From positions 1 to 64,000 of the forward strand of contig NZ_JAJONF010000008.1 in NCBI RefSeq assembly GCF_021462265.1: a DNA stretch of 64,000 bases, written 5' to 3'. The stretch is from Streptomyces shenzhenensis (GTDB taxonomy: Bacteria > Actinomycetota > Actinomycetes > Streptomycetales > Streptomycetaceae). The notes under the pieces were generated by a model. It was not told where the DNA came from and ran no database searches. It saw only the letters and a program-made list of their open reading frames with translations. The position numbers and the translations under genes are program-made. Shown here piece after piece: positions 1 to 10,846 of the stretch (positions are counted from its first letter, which is position 1; every line of letters starts with the position of its first letter).

Positions 1-200
1 ATCTTGCGTTTCCGACTCTATCAGACCTTTTCCCGATCCGATTTCCTCGGTGCTTTCCAGGTTCCCGCTCTCGCGTTTCCCTTTCCGGCGGCTCCGACTT
101 TATCAGAAGTTCTGAGTCGGAATTTCCACCCGGTCCGGGGCGAACCGATCCAGTCCATGAAGCACTGGGGTTCCCCGCTGGGCGGAGCCGTAAACGTACT
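1..200. repeat. Non-coding pyrimidine-rich stretch with a direct repeat
   Basis: No coding frame here looks real. The + strand is rich in C and T and holds two near-identical copies of tccgactctatcagac (positions 11-26 and 93-107, the second with T for C), plus an inverted half gagtcgga at about 114-121. This may be a piece of a dispersed Streptomyces repeat or a regulatory region of a gene to the left. The function is unknown. Confidence 0.35.
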
Positions 201-240
201 GGAGCGGGGTGCCCCGATGCAAATCGAGGCACCCCGCTCC
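201..240 (-). terminator. Intrinsic terminator downstream of rnj
   Basis: Perfect 13-bp stem (201-213 pairs with 228-240; arm ggagcggggtgcc) around a 14-nt loop, ten bases after the rnj stop codon on the minus strand. There is no long U tract, as is usual in Streptomyces. Confidence 0.8.
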
Positions 241-249
241 GCGCGCGCG

Positions 250-1935
250 TCAGACCTCCACGACCACCGGGAGGATCATCGGCCTGCGCCGGTAGGTGTC
301 CGAGACCCACTTGCCGAGGGTGCGTCGGATGAGTTGCTGCAGCTGGTGGGGTTCCACGACCCCGTCCTGGGCCGAGCGTTCCAGGACCTCCGAGACCTTC
401 GGGATGACGTCCACGAACGCCGAGTCGTCGATGCCGGAACCGCGGGCCTGGACATAGGGCCCGCCCGTGATCTTGCCGGTGGACGAGTCGACGACGACGA
501 AGACCGAGATGATGCCCTCGTCGCCGAGGATCTTGCGGTCCTTGAGGGCCGGCTCACCGACGTCACCGACCGAGAGACCGTCGACGTACACGTAACCCGC
601 CTGGACCTTGCCGGAGATCTTGGCCTTGCCCGCGACGAGGTCGACGACGACGCCGTCCTCGGCGATGACGATGCGGTCGTGCGGGACGCCGGTGAGGGCG
701 CCGAGCTCCGCGTTGGCACGCAGGTGGCGCCATTCGCCGTGGACCGGCATCAGGTTCTTCGGCCGGCAGATGTTGTAGAAGTACAGCAGTTCGCCGGCGG
801 AGGCGTGGCCGGACACGTGCACCTTGGCGTTGCCCTTGTGGACGACGTGGGCGCCCCAGCGGGTCAGGCCGTTGATGACGCGGTAGACCGCGTTCTCGTT
901 TCCGGGGATGAGGGACGAGGCCAGGATGACCGTGTCGCCGTCGACGATGCGGATCTGGTGGTCGCGGTTGGCCATCCGGGACAGGGCGGCCATCGGTTCG
1001 CCCTGTGAGCCGGTGCAGACCAGGACCACCTCGTGGTCGGGGAGGTCGTCGAGCGTCTTGACGTCGACCACCAGGCCCGGCGGGACCTTCAGGTAGCCGA
1101 GGTCCCGTGCGATGCCCATGTTGCGGACCATGGAGCGGCCGACGAAGGCGACCCGGCGGCCGTACTCGTGGGCCGCGTCCAGAATCTGCTGGATGCGGTG
1201 GACGTGGCTGGCGAAGCTCGCCACGATGATCCGCTTGCTGGCGCCGGCGAAGACCTGGCGCAGGACGTTGGAGATGTCGCGCTCGGGCGGGACGAAGCCC
1301 GGGACTTCTGCGTTCGTCGAGTCGGCCAGGAGGAGGTCGATGCCCTCTTCGCTCAGCCGTGCGAACGCGTGCAGGTCCGTGAGGCGCCGGTCCAGCGGGA
1401 GCTGGTCCATCTTGAAGTCGCCGGTGTGGACCACCATGCCGGCCGGGGTGCGGATGGCCACGGCCAGCGCGTCGGGGATGGAGTGGTTGACGGCGATGAA
1501 CTCGCAGTCGAAGGGACCGACGCGCTCGCGCTGCCCCTCGGCCACTTCCAGGGTGTAGGGGCGGATGCGGTGCTCCTGGAGCTTCGCCTCGATGAGCGCG
1601 AGGGTCAGCTTGGAGCCGACCAGCGGGATGTCCGGCTTCTCGCGGAGCAGGAAGGGGACACCGCCGATGTGGTCCTCGTGGCCATGGGTGAGGACGATGC
1701 CCTCGATATCGTCGAGGCGGTCCCGGATGGACGAGAAGTCCGGCAGGATCAGGTCGATTCCGGGCTGCTCCTCCTCGGGGAAGAGCACTCCGCAGTCGAC
1801 GATCAGCAGGCGGCCGCCGTACTCGAAGACGGTCATGTTTCGGCCGATCTCGCCGAGGCCGCCGAGCGGCGTGACGCGGAGGGCGCCTTCGGGGAGCCGG
1901 GGCGGCGGGCCGAGTTCAGGATGCGGATGACTCAA
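250..1935 (-). CDS. rnj: Ribonuclease J
   Basis: 561-aa metallo-beta-lactamase/beta-CASP RNase, acting in the cytoplasm as endo- and 5'-exoribonuclease in mRNA decay and rRNA maturation. The zinc motif HGHEDH lies in LTHGHEDHIGG (about residue 80). The beta-CASP region and a C-terminal domain ending in RRRPMILPVVVEV follow. The frame is open upstream to 2022, but I place the start at the TTG at 1935: it is preceded by GAGGAG at good spacing, gives the N-terminus SHPHPELGPPPRLPEGALRVTPLGG, and gives the family length. The gene lies just downstream of dapA on the same strand, separated by 163 nt. Confidence 0.95.
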   Translation of the reverse strand: MSHPHPELGPPPRLPEGALRVTPLGGLGEIGRNMTVFEYGGRLLIVDCGVLFPEEEQPGIDLILPDFSSIRDRLDDIEGIVLTHGHEDHIGGVPFLLREKPDIPLVGSKLTLALIEAKLQEHRIRPYTLEVAEGQRERVGPFDCEFIAVNHSIPDALAVAIRTPAGMVVHTGDFKMDQLPLDRRLTDLHAFARLSEEGIDLLLADSTNAEVPGFVPPERDISNVLRQVFAGASKRIIVASFASHVHRIQQILDAAHEYGRRVAFVGRSMVRNMGIARDLGYLKVPPGLVVDVKTLDDLPDHEVVLVCTGSQGEPMAALSRMANRDHQIRIVDGDTVILASSLIPGNENAVYRVINGLTRWGAHVVHKGNAKVHVSGHASAGELLYFYNICRPKNLMPVHGEWRHLRANAELGALTGVPHDRIVIAEDGVVVDLVAGKAKISGKVQAGYVYVDGLSVGDVGEPALKDRKILGDEGIISVFVVVDSSTGKITGGPYVQARGSGIDDSAFVDVIPKVSEVLERSAQDGVVEPHQLQQLIRRTLGKWVSDTYRRRPMILPVVVEV

Positions 1936-2098
1936 AAGACTCTCCTCACCACGCACGCCACGTACCGGTCCGGCACATGGCGTGCGTGACGTTCGTGCAT
2001 GAGCAGTTGTCGTTTTCTTCAATGGGGTGCGGGCACCGGTGGTCCCGCTTGTTCAGTTGTGAAGCGTTGCTGCGCGGACGACCGCGCGAAGTCTGTTG

Positions 2099-2998
2099 TC
2101 AGAGTTGTACCCCGCCCGCGGCAAGATCGATCTTGAGCTGGGCGATCTCTTCGGCCGAGCACTCGACCATCGGTGCGCGCAGGGGTCCTGCGGGCAGTCC
2201 CTGGAGGGCGAGCGCCGCCTTGGTGGTCATGACGCCCTGGGTGCGGAACATGCCGGTGTAGACGGGGAGCAGCTTCTGGTGGATCTCGGTGGCCTTGACG
2301 ACGTCACCGGAGGTGTACGCGTCGACGAGGGCCCGCAGGTCGGGGGTGACCAGGTGGCCGACGACCGAGACGAAGCCGACCGCGCCCACGGAGAGCAGCG
2401 GCAGGTTCAGCATGTCGTCGCCCGAGTACCAGGCGAGCCCGGACTGCGCGATGGCCCAGCTGGCACGGCCGAGGTCGCCCTTGGCGTCCTTGTTGGCGAC
2501 GATCCTCGGGTGCTCGGCGAGGCGGACGAGCGTCTCGGTGCTGATCGGGACGCCGCTGCGGCCGGGGATGTCGTAGAGCATGACGGGCAGCCCGGTGGCG
2601 TCGGCGACGGCCGTGAAGTGCCGGTACAGCCCCTCCTGCGGGGGCTTGTTGTAGTACGGCGTGACGATCAGCAGGCCGTGGGCGCCGTCGCGCTCGGCCT
2701 GGCGGGCCAGCTCGATGCTGTGGTGGGTGTCGTTGGTGCCGACGCCGGCCAGGACGTGGGCGCGGTCGCCGACCGCCTCCAGTACGGCTCGTACCAGGTC
2801 CGATTTCTCCGCGTCGCCGGTGGTCGGGGACTCGCCGGTGGTGCCGTTGACGATCAGGCCGTCGTTGCCTGCGTCCACCAGGTGGGTGGCGAGCCGCTGT
2901 GCGCCGTCGAGGTCGAGTGCGCCGTCCGCCGTGAACGGCGTGACCATGGCGGTGAGAACCCGCCCGAAGGGGGTCTGCGGAGTGGAGGTCGGAGCCAT
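2099..2998 (-). CDS. dapA: 4-hydroxy-tetrahydrodipicolinate synthase
   Basis: 299 aa, the usual length. It condenses pyruvate with aspartate semialdehyde in the lysine/diaminopimelate pathway and so feeds peptidoglycan and lysine. Visible family features are GTTGESPTT (substrate loop), the YYNKPPQEG segment, YDIPGRSGV, and the Schiff-base lysine in IVANKDAKGD. dapB lies about 3 kb away on the same strand. There is no Shine-Dalgarno sequence before the ATG. A TAGCGT hexamer seven bases upstream suggests a leaderless transcript. Confidence 0.96.
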   Translation of the reverse strand: MAPTSTPQTPFGRVLTAMVTPFTADGALDLDGAQRLATHLVDAGNDGLIVNGTTGESPTTGDAEKSDLVRAVLEAVGDRAHVLAGVGTNDTHHSIELARQAERDGAHGLLIVTPYYNKPPQEGLYRHFTAVADATGLPVMLYDIPGRSGVPISTETLVRLAEHPRIVANKDAKGDLGRASWAIAQSGLAWYSGDDMLNLPLLSVGAVGFVSVVGHLVTPDLRALVDAYTSGDVVKATEIHQKLLPVYTGMFRTQGVMTTKAALALQGLPAGPLRAPMVECSAEEIAQLKIDLAAGGVQL

Positions 2999-3005
2999 GG
3001 GTTAC

Positions 3006-3011
3006 ACGCTA
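3006..3011 (-). promoter_or_regulatory. Possible -10 box for a leaderless dapA transcript
   Basis: On the minus strand TAGCGT ends seven bases before the dapA ATG, and no ribosome-binding site is visible. Transcription would then begin at or next to the start codon. The -35 region (CAGACC) is weak, so this is inference. Confidence 0.35.
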
Positions 3012-3071
3012 CTCGCTGCCCACTGTGTGGTCTGCCCTCGGGGTACGGGGAAAGTCATGACAAATGCGGAG

Positions 3072-3109
3072 CCCGGCACTGCCTGCTCGGGGGTTCAAGC
3101 AGTGCCGGG
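3072..3109 (-). terminator. Hairpin downstream of thyX
   Basis: 11-bp perfect stem cccggcactgc/gcagtgccggg with a 16-nt loop, in the 241-nt gap between thyX and dapA (both minus strand). It is most likely the thyX terminator; the rest of the gap shows no gene. Confidence 0.65.
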
Positions 3110-3239
3110 TCCGTTTGATCAGGCTAGATGAACTTCTCTAAATGCCGCAATACGGACACCTCGCGAGGCTGATCCCCGCATCCGTCCTGGCACGCCCGGA
3201 TGACCGTGCCAGGGCGCCCGACCGGGGCCCGAAGAGGTG

Positions 3240-3980
3240 CTACGGCGCCACTCGGCCGTTGGCGTTGAAGGCCGCGTGGGTGAGCGGCATGAGCTTGGCC
3301 CACTCCGCCTCCATCTTCTCGCCCACCATCTCGATCTCCCGTTGCGGGAAGGACGGCACCTTGGCCAGCTCGTGCTGGGTGCGCAGCCCCAGGAAGTGCA
3401 TCAGCGAGCGGGCGTTGCAGGTGGCGTACATCGAGGAGAAGAGCCCCACGGGCAGCACCGCCCGGGCGACCTCGCGGGCGACGCCGGCGGCGAGCATCTC
3501 CTGGTAGGCCTCGTACGCCTGCCGGTAGGAGTCCTCCATGACGTTGCCGACCAGTTCCTGCTGGGCCTGGGTGCCCTCGACGAAGACGTACTTGCCGGGG
3601 CGGCCCTCCTGGACGAGCTTGCGGGACTCTCCGGGGACGTAGAAGACCGGCTGGAGCTCGCGGTAGCGGCCCGACTCCTCGTTGTAGGACCACCCCACCC
3701 GGTGCCGCATGAACTCGCGGAAGACGAAGATCGGGGCGCTGATGAAGAAGGTCATCGAGTTGTGCTCGAAGGGGCTGCCGTGCCGATCGCGCATCAGGTA
3801 GTTGATGAGGCCCTTGGAGCGCTCGGGGTCCTTCTTCAGCTCGTCCAGGGACTGCTCGCCGGCGGTGGAGACGCGTGCGGCCCACAGCACGTCGGAGTCG
3901 GTCGCGCTGTGCTTGACCAGCTCGACGGTGACGTCGCTCCGGAAACTGGGTTTGAGGTCGTCGGCGGGGGTGTCGGTCAC
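3240..3980 (-). CDS. thyX: Flavin-dependent thymidylate synthase ThyX
   Basis: 246 aa. It makes dTMP from dUMP using FAD, NADPH and methylenetetrahydrofolate. The ThyX signature RHRxxSxNExSxRY is present as RHRVGWSYNEESGRY (about residue 92). The C-terminal HFLGLRTQHELAKVPSFPQ and the NARSLMHF stretch are also family hallmarks. The start is a GTG; GGAAGGA lies upstream at a rather long spacing. It sits beside dapA, as I remember for other Streptomyces. Confidence 0.96.
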   Translation of the reverse strand: MTDTPADDLKPSFRSDVTVELVKHSATDSDVLWAARVSTAGEQSLDELKKDPERSKGLINYLMRDRHGSPFEHNSMTFFISAPIFVFREFMRHRVGWSYNEESGRYRELQPVFYVPGESRKLVQEGRPGKYVFVEGTQAQQELVGNVMEDSYRQAYEAYQEMLAAGVAREVARAVLPVGLFSSMYATCNARSLMHFLGLRTQHELAKVPSFPQREIEMVGEKMEAEWAKLMPLTHAAFNANGRVAP

Positions 3981-4181
3981 GGCTCGGAGGGTCCTTCCAT
4001 CACTTCTCTCGGGCGGCGCCCACTCTACGGCCCGGCACCGACAACGGGGCGTTCGGTGCCGGGGCGCGACATACGGCCGCGAATTTCTGTGAATTCGGTG
4101 AAACCGGGCACCTCTCGGGCCACTCCCGCGTCTGTGTAGATGACAGACAGTCGTTCGATCCCGAGAGGGGATGCACCGCCC

Positions 4182-4418
4182 ATGTCCGGTCGGCGCGAAC
4201 CGGTCCCGTTCGCCTTCCTCGCCGAAGCCGACAGGTTCCGCAGCAATGTCACTCCGCCGCCCCGTCGGCGGTCGTCCGTGAGTCAGACGGCCGGACGGTG
4301 GCTGCTCGGGCTCACCATCGTGGCCGGGCTGGTGGGCTCGCTGGTGCTCGGCATGCCGGCGCTGTCCACGCCCTCGGACACGCAGATCCAGCGGTCACAG
4401 GCCTCCCAGGGGCACTGA
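4182..4418 (+). CDS. Small single-pass membrane protein, unknown function
   Basis: 78 aa from the ATG at 4182 (MSGRREPVPFAFLAEADRF), which has GAGAGGGG upstream at long spacing. An ATG at 4140 would add 14 residues. A polar N-terminus is followed by one clear membrane helix (WLLGLTIVAGLVGSLVLGMPAL) and a short polar tail. No family recognised. It lies 90 nt before a PH-domain membrane protein on the same strand. Third positions are strongly GC, so it looks coding. Confidence 0.7.
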   Translation: MSGRREPVPFAFLAEADRFRSNVTPPPRRRSSVSQTAGRWLLGLTIVAGLVGSLVLGMPALSTPSDTQIQRSQASQGH

Positions 4419-4508
4419 CCCCTTCCGGACCCCCGTGAGTGGTGGGCAGGGACACGGGCGGATAGCCTCACCGGCACAGCCCACGCATGGATTGAGTGAG
4501 GACCAGCC

Positions 4509-5066
4509 GTGCCCCTGCCCTTCCTGACGGCCGACCGCGCCTATGACGCGGCACTCGACAACGCCCTGCCGTACGACGACCGGAACCGCTGGCGGCGCCC
4601 CTACCGGCCCGGCCCGTGGCGGGTCGGCGGGGCCGCCCTGTGGCTGCTGCTCTCCTCGTTCGTGCTGTTCGCGGCGGTCGCGCTGGCCCTGACCGGCGAG
4701 CTGTCCTCCGCCGGGGCGGCCTTCGGCATCGCGCTGCTGATCGTCGCCGCCGCGCTGCGGATACTGCGCATGGGCGTGTGGGTGAGCGCGCGCGGCGTGC
4801 GCCAGGTCGGTCTGCTGTACACGCGGACGGTGCCCTGGAAGCGGGTCGTCTCGGTGCGTACGGCACAGCAGCCGGTGCGCTGGCTGGGCCTGCCGCGGAC
4901 CGTGCAGGGGCAGGCGCTGACCCTCGTACGCAAGGACCGCTCTCCCACGGACGCCGAGCCGCTGCTGACCACGCACGGCATGGACTTCGTGGGCCGGGCG
5001 TCGGCCTTCGACCGTGCGGCGGACGCGGTGGAGGCGTGGGCGGCGGAGTACCGGCGAAACCCTTGA
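4509..5066 (+). CDS. Membrane protein with bacterial PH-like domain
   Basis: 185 aa, GTG start. It has two membrane helices near the N-terminus (about residues 38-58 and 66-83: GAALWLLLSSFVLFAAVALAL and AFGIALLIVAAALRIL), then a soluble domain beginning VWVSARGVRQVGLLYTRTVPWKRVVSVRTAQ. That layout is typical of actinobacterial bPH-type membrane proteins. The role is unknown. The next gene (5094-5549) converges on it from the other strand. Confidence 0.8.
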   Translation: MPLPFLTADRAYDAALDNALPYDDRNRWRRPYRPGPWRVGGAALWLLLSSFVLFAAVALALTGELSSAGAAFGIALLIVAAALRILRMGVWVSARGVRQVGLLYTRTVPWKRVVSVRTAQQPVRWLGLPRTVQGQALTLVRKDRSPTDAEPLLTTHGMDFVGRASAFDRAADAVEAWAAEYRRNP

Positions 5067-5093
5067 GGTGCCGTCCGTGAGAGCGGCGCCGGT

Positions 5094-5549
5094 TCAGGCG
5101 GAAAAGGGTGTTCTGCCGTCGTGCAGGGCGATGGCGCGCTGCATCGCCTTGCGGGCGCGCGGGGTGTCGCGGGCGTCGTGGTAGGCGACGGCGAGGCGGA
5201 ACCAGCTGCGCCAGTCGTCGGGGGCGGCCTCGGTCTCGGCCTTGCGCTTGGCGAAGACCTCGTCGGCCGAGTCCCGGTCGATCCGGCCGCCGGGCGTGCG
5301 TTTCAGCTCGTCCACGGGCAGGCCGCCCTCGGCGTCGAGTTCGGCGGCGAGGGCGTTGGCCCGGCGGACGAACTGGGTGTTCTTCCACAGGAACCACAGG
5401 CCGATGACCGGCAGGATCAGCACCGCCACCCCGAAGGTGACGGTGAGGACCGTGCCGGTCTGGATGAGCATCACGCCCCGGCTGCCGACCAGGACGAAGT
5501 AGAACACCAGGACGGCGGCCGTGACGGCGTAGGAGATCTTCGCGCGCAT
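5094..5549 (-). CDS. Membrane protein with C-terminal TPR-like helices
   Basis: 151 aa from the ATG at 5549. It has two membrane helices (about residues 7-28 and 34-55), then a charged cytoplasmic domain whose end (DDWRSWFRLAVAYHDARDTPRARKAMQRAIAL) resembles one tetratricopeptide repeat. The start lies 14 nt after the dapB stop, so it is probably cotranscribed with dapB. No specific function can be assigned. The reading frame stays open far upstream, but that part is the antisense of dapB. Confidence 0.8.
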   Translation of the reverse strand: MRAKISYAVTAAVLVFYFVLVGSRGVMLIQTGTVLTVTFGVAVLILPVIGLWFLWKNTQFVRRANALAAELDAEGGLPVDELKRTPGGRIDRDSADEVFAKRKAETEAAPDDWRSWFRLAVAYHDARDTPRARKAMQRAIALHDGRTPFSA

Positions 5550-5563
5550 GTCGTCGTACCGGC

Positions 5564-6331
<768 letters not shown>

Positions 6332-6345
6332 TTACCTGTGGTGTG

Positions 6346-7725
6346 TCAGGCGACGGCGTCGTGCAGGCGTGCGGCCTGTTTGTCCTTGAGGGGGCCGATG
6401 ACCGACAGCGACGGGCGCTGTCCCAGGATGTCGCGGGCGACCGAGCGGACCTCGTCGGGGGTCACGGCGGCTATCCGGGCCAGCATGTCGTCGACGGACA
6501 TCTGCTCGCCCCAGCACAGTTCGCTCTTGCCGATACGGTTCATCAGCGCACCGGTGTCCTCCAGGCCGAGGACCGTGGAGCCCTGGAGCTGGCCGATGGC
6601 GCGGCCGATCTCGTCGTCGGGCAGCCCGTACTCGGCGACCTGGTCGAGTTCGTCCCGGCAGATCTTGAGCACGTCGTGCACCTGCGAGGGCCGGCAGCCG
6701 GCGTAGACGCCGAAGAGGCCGCAGTCGGCGAAGCCCGAGGTGTAGGAGTACACGCTGTAGGCCAGGCCGCGCTTCTCGCGGACCTCCTGGAAGAGCCGGG
6801 ACGACATGCCGCCGCCGAGGGCGGTGTTGAGCACGCCGAGCGCCCAGCGGCGGTCGTCGGTGCGGGCGAGGCCCGGCATGCCGAGGACGACGTGTGCCTG
6901 TTCGGTCTTGCGGCCGAGCAGTTCGACGCGGCCCGCGGTGCGGATGCTGCGGCGGCCGTCGCGCGGGGCGATGGGCCGGGCGTCGGAGTTCTTGAACGCG
7001 CCGGCCTTCTCGAAGGCCGCGCGGACCTGTCGTACGACCTTGTTGTGGTCGATGTTGCCGGCGGCCGCGACCACCAGGTGGGTGGGGTCGTAGTGCTTCT
7101 TGTAGAAGCGGCGGATGCGGTCGGCGCTGAGGGCGTTGACGGTGTCGACCGTGCCGAGGACCGGGCGGCCGAGGGCGTTGTCGCCGAACATGGTGTGCGC
7201 GAACAGGTCGTGCACGCAGTCGCCCGGGTCGTCCTCGGTCATCGCGATCTCTTCGAGGATCGCGCCGCGCTCGACGTTGACGTCGTCCTCGAGGATCAGG
7301 GAGCCCGTGAGCATGTCACAGACGACGTCTATGGCGAGCGGCAGGTCGGTGTCGAGCACGCGCGCGTAGTAGCACGTGTACTCCTTCGCCGTGAACGCGT
7401 TCATCTCGCCGCCGACCGCGTCGATGGCGGAGGAGATGTCCAGGGCGGAGCGGCGCGTGGTGCCCTTGAAGAGCAGGTGCTCCAGGTAGTGCGTGGCGCC
7501 GTTCAGGGCGGGGGTCTCGTCGCGGGAGCCGACATGGGCCCAGATGCCGAAGGTCGCGGAGCGGACCGAGGGCAGGGTCTCGGTGACGATGCGCAGGCCG
7601 CCGGGGAGGGTGGTCTTGCGGACCGTGCCGATGCCGTTCTCGCCCTTGATCAGGGTTTGGGTACGGGCGACGGCCCGCGCCTCCGAAGAGGTGCGGGCCG
7701 TCGCCGTGGAGCTGCTCGACGTCAC
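6346..7725 (-). CDS. M16 family zinc metallopeptidase
   Basis: 459 aa, pitrilysin/processing-peptidase type. The inverted zinc motif HxxEH is seen in [12 protein letters not shown] (about residue 84), with the downstream ligand Glu expected in the [15 protein letters not shown] region. The C-terminal half is the inactive second M16 domain. The start ATG overlaps the pnp stop (ATGA), a coupling common in actinobacteria, so it is part of the rpsO-pnp transcription unit. The substrate is unknown. Confidence 0.92.
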   Translation of the reverse strand: MTSSSSTATARTSSEARAVARTQTLIKGENGIGTVRKTTLPGGLRIVTETLPSVRSATFGIWAHVGSRDETPALNGATHYLEHLLFKGTTRRSALDISSAIDAVGGEMNAFTAKEYTCYYARVLDTDLPLAIDVVCDMLTGSLILEDDVNVERGAILEEIAMTEDDPGDCVHDLFAHTMFGDNALGRPVLGTVDTVNALSADRIRRFYKKHYDPTHLVVAAAGNIDHNKVVRQVRAAFEKAGAFKNSDARPIAPRDGRRSIRTAGRVELLGRKTEQAHVVLGMPGLARTDDRRWALGVLNTALGGGMSSRLFQEVREKRGLAYSVYSYTSGFADCGLFGVYAGCRPSQVHDVLKICRDELDQVAEYGLPDDEIGRAIGQLQGSTVLGLEDTGALMNRIGKSELCWGEQMSVDDMLARIAAVTPDEVRSVARDILGQRPSLSVIGPLKDKQAARLHDAVA

Positions 7726-9968
7726 TTGTCGCCCGCAGCCTCGCCGCTGTCGGACGCAGCGTCCTTCGCGTCCCCGGAAGCCTCTTCCTCGCCCTCGATC
7801 ACGGGGATGAGGGAGAGCTTGCCGCGGGAGTCGATCTCGGCGATCTCGACCTGGACCTTCTGGCCCACACCGAGGACGTCCTCGACGTTCTCCACGCGCT
7901 TGCCGCCGGCCAGCTTGCGGATCTGCGAGATGTGCAGCAGACCGTCCTTGCCGGGGAGGAGGGAGACGAAGGCGCCGAACGTCGTCGTCTTCACGACCGT
8001 ACCGAGGTAGCGCTCGCCGACCTCGGGCATCGTCGGGTTGGCGATGCCGTTGATGGTGGCGCGGGCGGCCTCGGCGGACGGGCCGTCGGCGGCACCGATG
8101 TAGATGGTGCCGTCGTCCTCGATGGTGATCTCGGCGCCGGTGTCCTCCTGGATCTGGTTGATCATCTTGCCCTTGGGGCCGATGACCTCGCCGATCTTGT
8201 CGACCGGGATCTTCACGGTGATGATCCGCGGCGCGTTGGGGGACATCTCGTCCGGCTTGTCGATCGCTTCCATCATCACGTCGAGGATGTGGAGGCGGGC
8301 GTCCCGGGCCTGCTTGAGGGCGGCGGCCAGGACGGAGGCCGGGATGCCGTCCAGCTTGGTGTCGAGCTGGAGGGCGGTGACGAACTCCTTGGTGCCGGCG
8401 ACCTTGAAGTCCATGTCACCGAAGGCGTCCTCCGCACCGAGGATGTCGGTGAGGGTGACGTAGTGCGTCTCCCCGTCGATCTCCTGGGAGATCAGGCCCA
8501 TCGCGATACCGGCGACCGGGGCCTTCAGCGGCACACCGGCGTTCAGGAGCGACATGGTGCTGGCGCACACCGAGCCCATGGACGTCGAGCCGTTGGAGCC
8601 GAGGGCCTCGGACACCTGGCGGATCGCGTAGGGGAACTCCTCGCGGGCCGGCAGGACCGGGACCAGGGCGCGCTCGGCGAGGGCACCGTGGCCGATCTCG
8701 CGGCGCTTGGGGGAGCCGACGCGGCCGGTCTCGCCGGTGGAGTACGGCGGGAAGTTGTAGTTGTGCATGTAGCGCTTGCGGGTCACCGGGGAGAGGGTGT
8801 CCAGCTGCTGCTCCATCCGGAGCATGTTCAGGGTGGTGACGCCCAGGATCTGGGTCTCGCCGCGCTCGAACAGCGCCGAGCCGTGCACGCGCGGGATGGC
8901 CTCGACCTCGGCGGCGAGCGTCCGGATGTCCGTGACACCGCGGCCGTCGATGCGCTTCTTCTCCTTGATCACGCGCTCGCGGACCAGCTGCTTGGTGAGC
9001 GAGCGGTACGCGGCGGAGATCTCCTTCTCGCGGCCCTCGAACTCGGGGAGCAGCTTCTCGGCGGCCAGGCCCTTGACGCGGTCCAGCTCGGCCTCGCGCT
9101 CCTGCTTGCCCGCGATGGTCAGCGCGGAGGCGAGCTCCGGGCGGACGGCGGCGGACAGCGCCTCCAGGACGTCGTCCTGGTAGTCGAGGAAGATCGGGAA
9201 CTCGCCAGTCGGCTTGGCGGCCTTGGCGGCGAGGTCGGCCTGCGCCTTGCACAGGACCTTGATGAAGGGCTTCGCGGCGTCCAGGCCGGCGGCCACGACG
9301 TCCTCGGTCGGCGCCTCGGCGCCGCCCTTGACCAGCTGGATGGTCTTGTCGGTGGCCTCGGCCTCGACCATCATGATCGCGACGTCGCCGTCCTCCAGGA
9401 CGCGGCCGGCGACGACCATGTCGAAGACGGCGTCCTCCAGCTCGGTGTGGGTCGGGAACGCGACCCACTGGCCGCTGATCAGCGCGACGCGGACGCCGCC
9501 GATCGGGCCGGAGAAGGGCAGACCGGCCAGCTGGGTGGACGCGGACGCGGCGTTGATCGCGACGACGTCGTACAGGTGGTCGGGGTTGAGCGCCATGATG
9601 GTGGCGACGACCTGGATCTCGTTGCGCAGGCCCTTCTTGAAGGACGGGCGCAGCGGGCGGTCGATCAGACGGCAGGTGAGGATCGCGTCCTCGCTCGGCC
9701 GGCCCTCACGGCGGAAGAAGGAACCCGGGATCTTGCCGGCGGCGTACATCCGCTCCTCGACGTCCACCGTGAGGGGGAAGAAGTCGAGCTGGTCCTTGGG
9801 GTTCTTGGAGGCGGTGGTGGCCGACAGCACCATGGTGTCGTCGTCCAGGTATGCCACGGCGGAGCCGGCGGCCTGCTTGGCCAGGCGGCCCGTCTCGAAG
9901 CGGATGGTGCGGGTGCCGAAGGCGCCGTTGTCGATGACGGCCTCGGCGTAGTGGGTCTCGTTCTCCAC
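7722..9968 (-). CDS. pnp: Polyribonucleotide nucleotidyltransferase (PNPase)
   Basis: 748 aa, GTG start with GGAGA upstream. It degrades RNA 3'->5' by phosphorolysis and can add 3' tails. It has two RNase PH domains (about residues 10-240 and 330-560), a KH domain ([23 protein letters not shown]) and an S1 domain ([28 protein letters not shown]). The C-terminal acidic/Ala tail is disordered. In Streptomyces this gene is also called gpsI. It follows rpsO by 320 nt. Confidence 0.97.
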   Translation of the reverse strand: MENETHYAEAVIDNGAFGTRTIRFETGRLAKQAAGSAVAYLDDDTMVLSATTASKNPKDQLDFFPLTVDVEERMYAAGKIPGSFFRREGRPSEDAILTCRLIDRPLRPSFKKGLRNEIQVVATIMALNPDHLYDVVAINAASASTQLAGLPFSGPIGGVRVALISGQWVAFPTHTELEDAVFDMVVAGRVLEDGDVAIMMVEAEATDKTIQLVKGGAEAPTEDVVAAGLDAAKPFIKVLCKAQADLAAKAAKPTGEFPIFLDYQDDVLEALSAAVRPELASALTIAGKQEREAELDRVKGLAAEKLLPEFEGREKEISAAYRSLTKQLVRERVIKEKKRIDGRGVTDIRTLAAEVEAIPRVHGSALFERGETQILGVTTLNMLRMEQQLDTLSPVTRKRYMHNYNFPPYSTGETGRVGSPKRREIGHGALAERALVPVLPAREEFPYAIRQVSEALGSNGSTSMGSVCASTMSLLNAGVPLKAPVAGIAMGLISQEIDGETHYVTLTDILGAEDAFGDMDFKVAGTKEFVTALQLDTKLDGIPASVLAAALKQARDARLHILDVMMEAIDKPDEMSPNAPRIITVKIPVDKIGEVIGPKGKMINQIQEDTGAEITIEDDGTIYIGAADGPSAEAARATINGIANPTMPEVGERYLGTVVKTTTFGAFVSLLPGKDGLLHISQIRKLAGGKRVENVEDVLGVGQKVQVEIAEIDSRGKLSLIPVIEGEEEASGDAKDAASDSGEAAGDK

Positions 9969-10288
9969 TAGCGTTTTCTCCGTTACTTTCGTCTGCGTTA
10001 CGTCTTTTGTCCCGATCCGCCCGTGTGGCGGGGGGACGTCACGGAGAAGCGCGCCGTGCTGTGCGGGCCGGTCTTCGATCGAAGCACCCGGGGCTCGCTT
10101 CCCCCGGGGGCCACTACCGAGGACCGGCGGCGGCTTGGGTGCGCTTCTCCTTCTTCGCTGTCGTGCATGTCGTGCGTATGGCGTTGTGCTACCACACTAC
10201 AAAGCGTGAGTGACACTCCGCGAGTTTCCGCACGTACGGCAAAGGGAGCGGTCCCGGGGCTTCCGGGAACCGCTCCCTTCACGGCGTC
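9969..10288 (-). promoter_or_regulatory. rpsO-pnp intergenic region
   Basis: 320 nt with no gene, between rpsO (upstream) and pnp on the minus strand. It holds the hairpin listed at 10242-10280 and a smaller GC hairpin near 10086-10105. In S. coelicolor this region is known to carry pnp promoters and an RNA hairpin that affects pnp expression. I cannot place promoter boxes with confidence here. Confidence 0.55.
10242..10280 (-). terminator. rpsO terminator / readthrough hairpin
   Basis: 11-bp stem aagggagcggt/accgctccctt (10242-10252 with 10269-10279), starting nine bases after the rpsO stop. It likely ends part of the rpsO transcripts and gives a structured site in readthrough rpsO-pnp mRNA. 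Confidence 0.8.
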
Positions 10289-10576
10289 TTACTTGGCGCC
10301 CGCCGCACCGCGGCGGATGCCCAGGCGGTCGACCAGCGCACGGAAGCGCTGGATGTCCTTCTTCGCCAGGTACTGCAGGAGGCGACGACGCTGACCGACC
10401 AGGATCAGCAGGCCACGGCGGGAGTGGTGGTCGTGCTTGTGGACCTTGAGGTGCTCCGTCAGGTCGGAGATCCGGCGCGAGAGCATGGCGACCTGGACCT
10501 CGGGGGAGCCGGTGTCACCTTCCTTGGTGCCGAACTCGGTGATGATCTGCTTCTTCGTGGCGGCGTCGAGCGACAC
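10289..10576 (-). CDS. rpsO: Ribosomal protein S15
   Basis: 95 aa, usual length. A 30S subunit protein that binds 16S rRNA early in assembly. The family block [29 protein letters not shown] is intact. GTG start with GAGGAG at good spacing. It heads the rpsO-pnp-M16 operon on the minus strand and is divergent from the DUF397 gene. Confidence 0.97.
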   Translation of the reverse strand: MSLDAATKKQIITEFGTKEGDTGSPEVQVAMLSRRISDLTEHLKVHKHDHHSRRGLLILVGQRRRLLQYLAKKDIQRFRALVDRLGIRRGAAGAK

Positions 10577-10846
10577 GCGTACTCCTCATAGTCCGTGAAT
10601 GGCCACCGAGTGCCCCCGGTCTTCATCGCGGGGAAGCTTGCACAACTCGGGTGGCGAGGTCCGCTGGGCGCTGCCTCCGGGGTCCGCGAGGACTCCGGGG
10701 GTGCGTACACAAACGTCCGTCGTCAAGGGTACCAGTGCCGATGGGGGGCTCCGTCCCGGGGATACGGAAGAAAGATACGAGCCCGGTACGACGCCCAGTA
10801 ATGTGACGGTCACAGCCTAGGTACGACGGGAAGGGGTCGCTGCGGG

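Noticed and set aside
4..1008. Long + strand frames antisense to rnj, and similar long antisense frames over pnp, infB, truB, dxr and the glycosidases
   Set aside because: High-GC genes create long open frames on the opposite strand. The sense strand encodes well-known families in each case.
1936..2022. N-terminal extension of RNase J
   Set aside because: The extra 29 residues are not typical of the family, and the TTG at 1935 has a good GAGGAG site.
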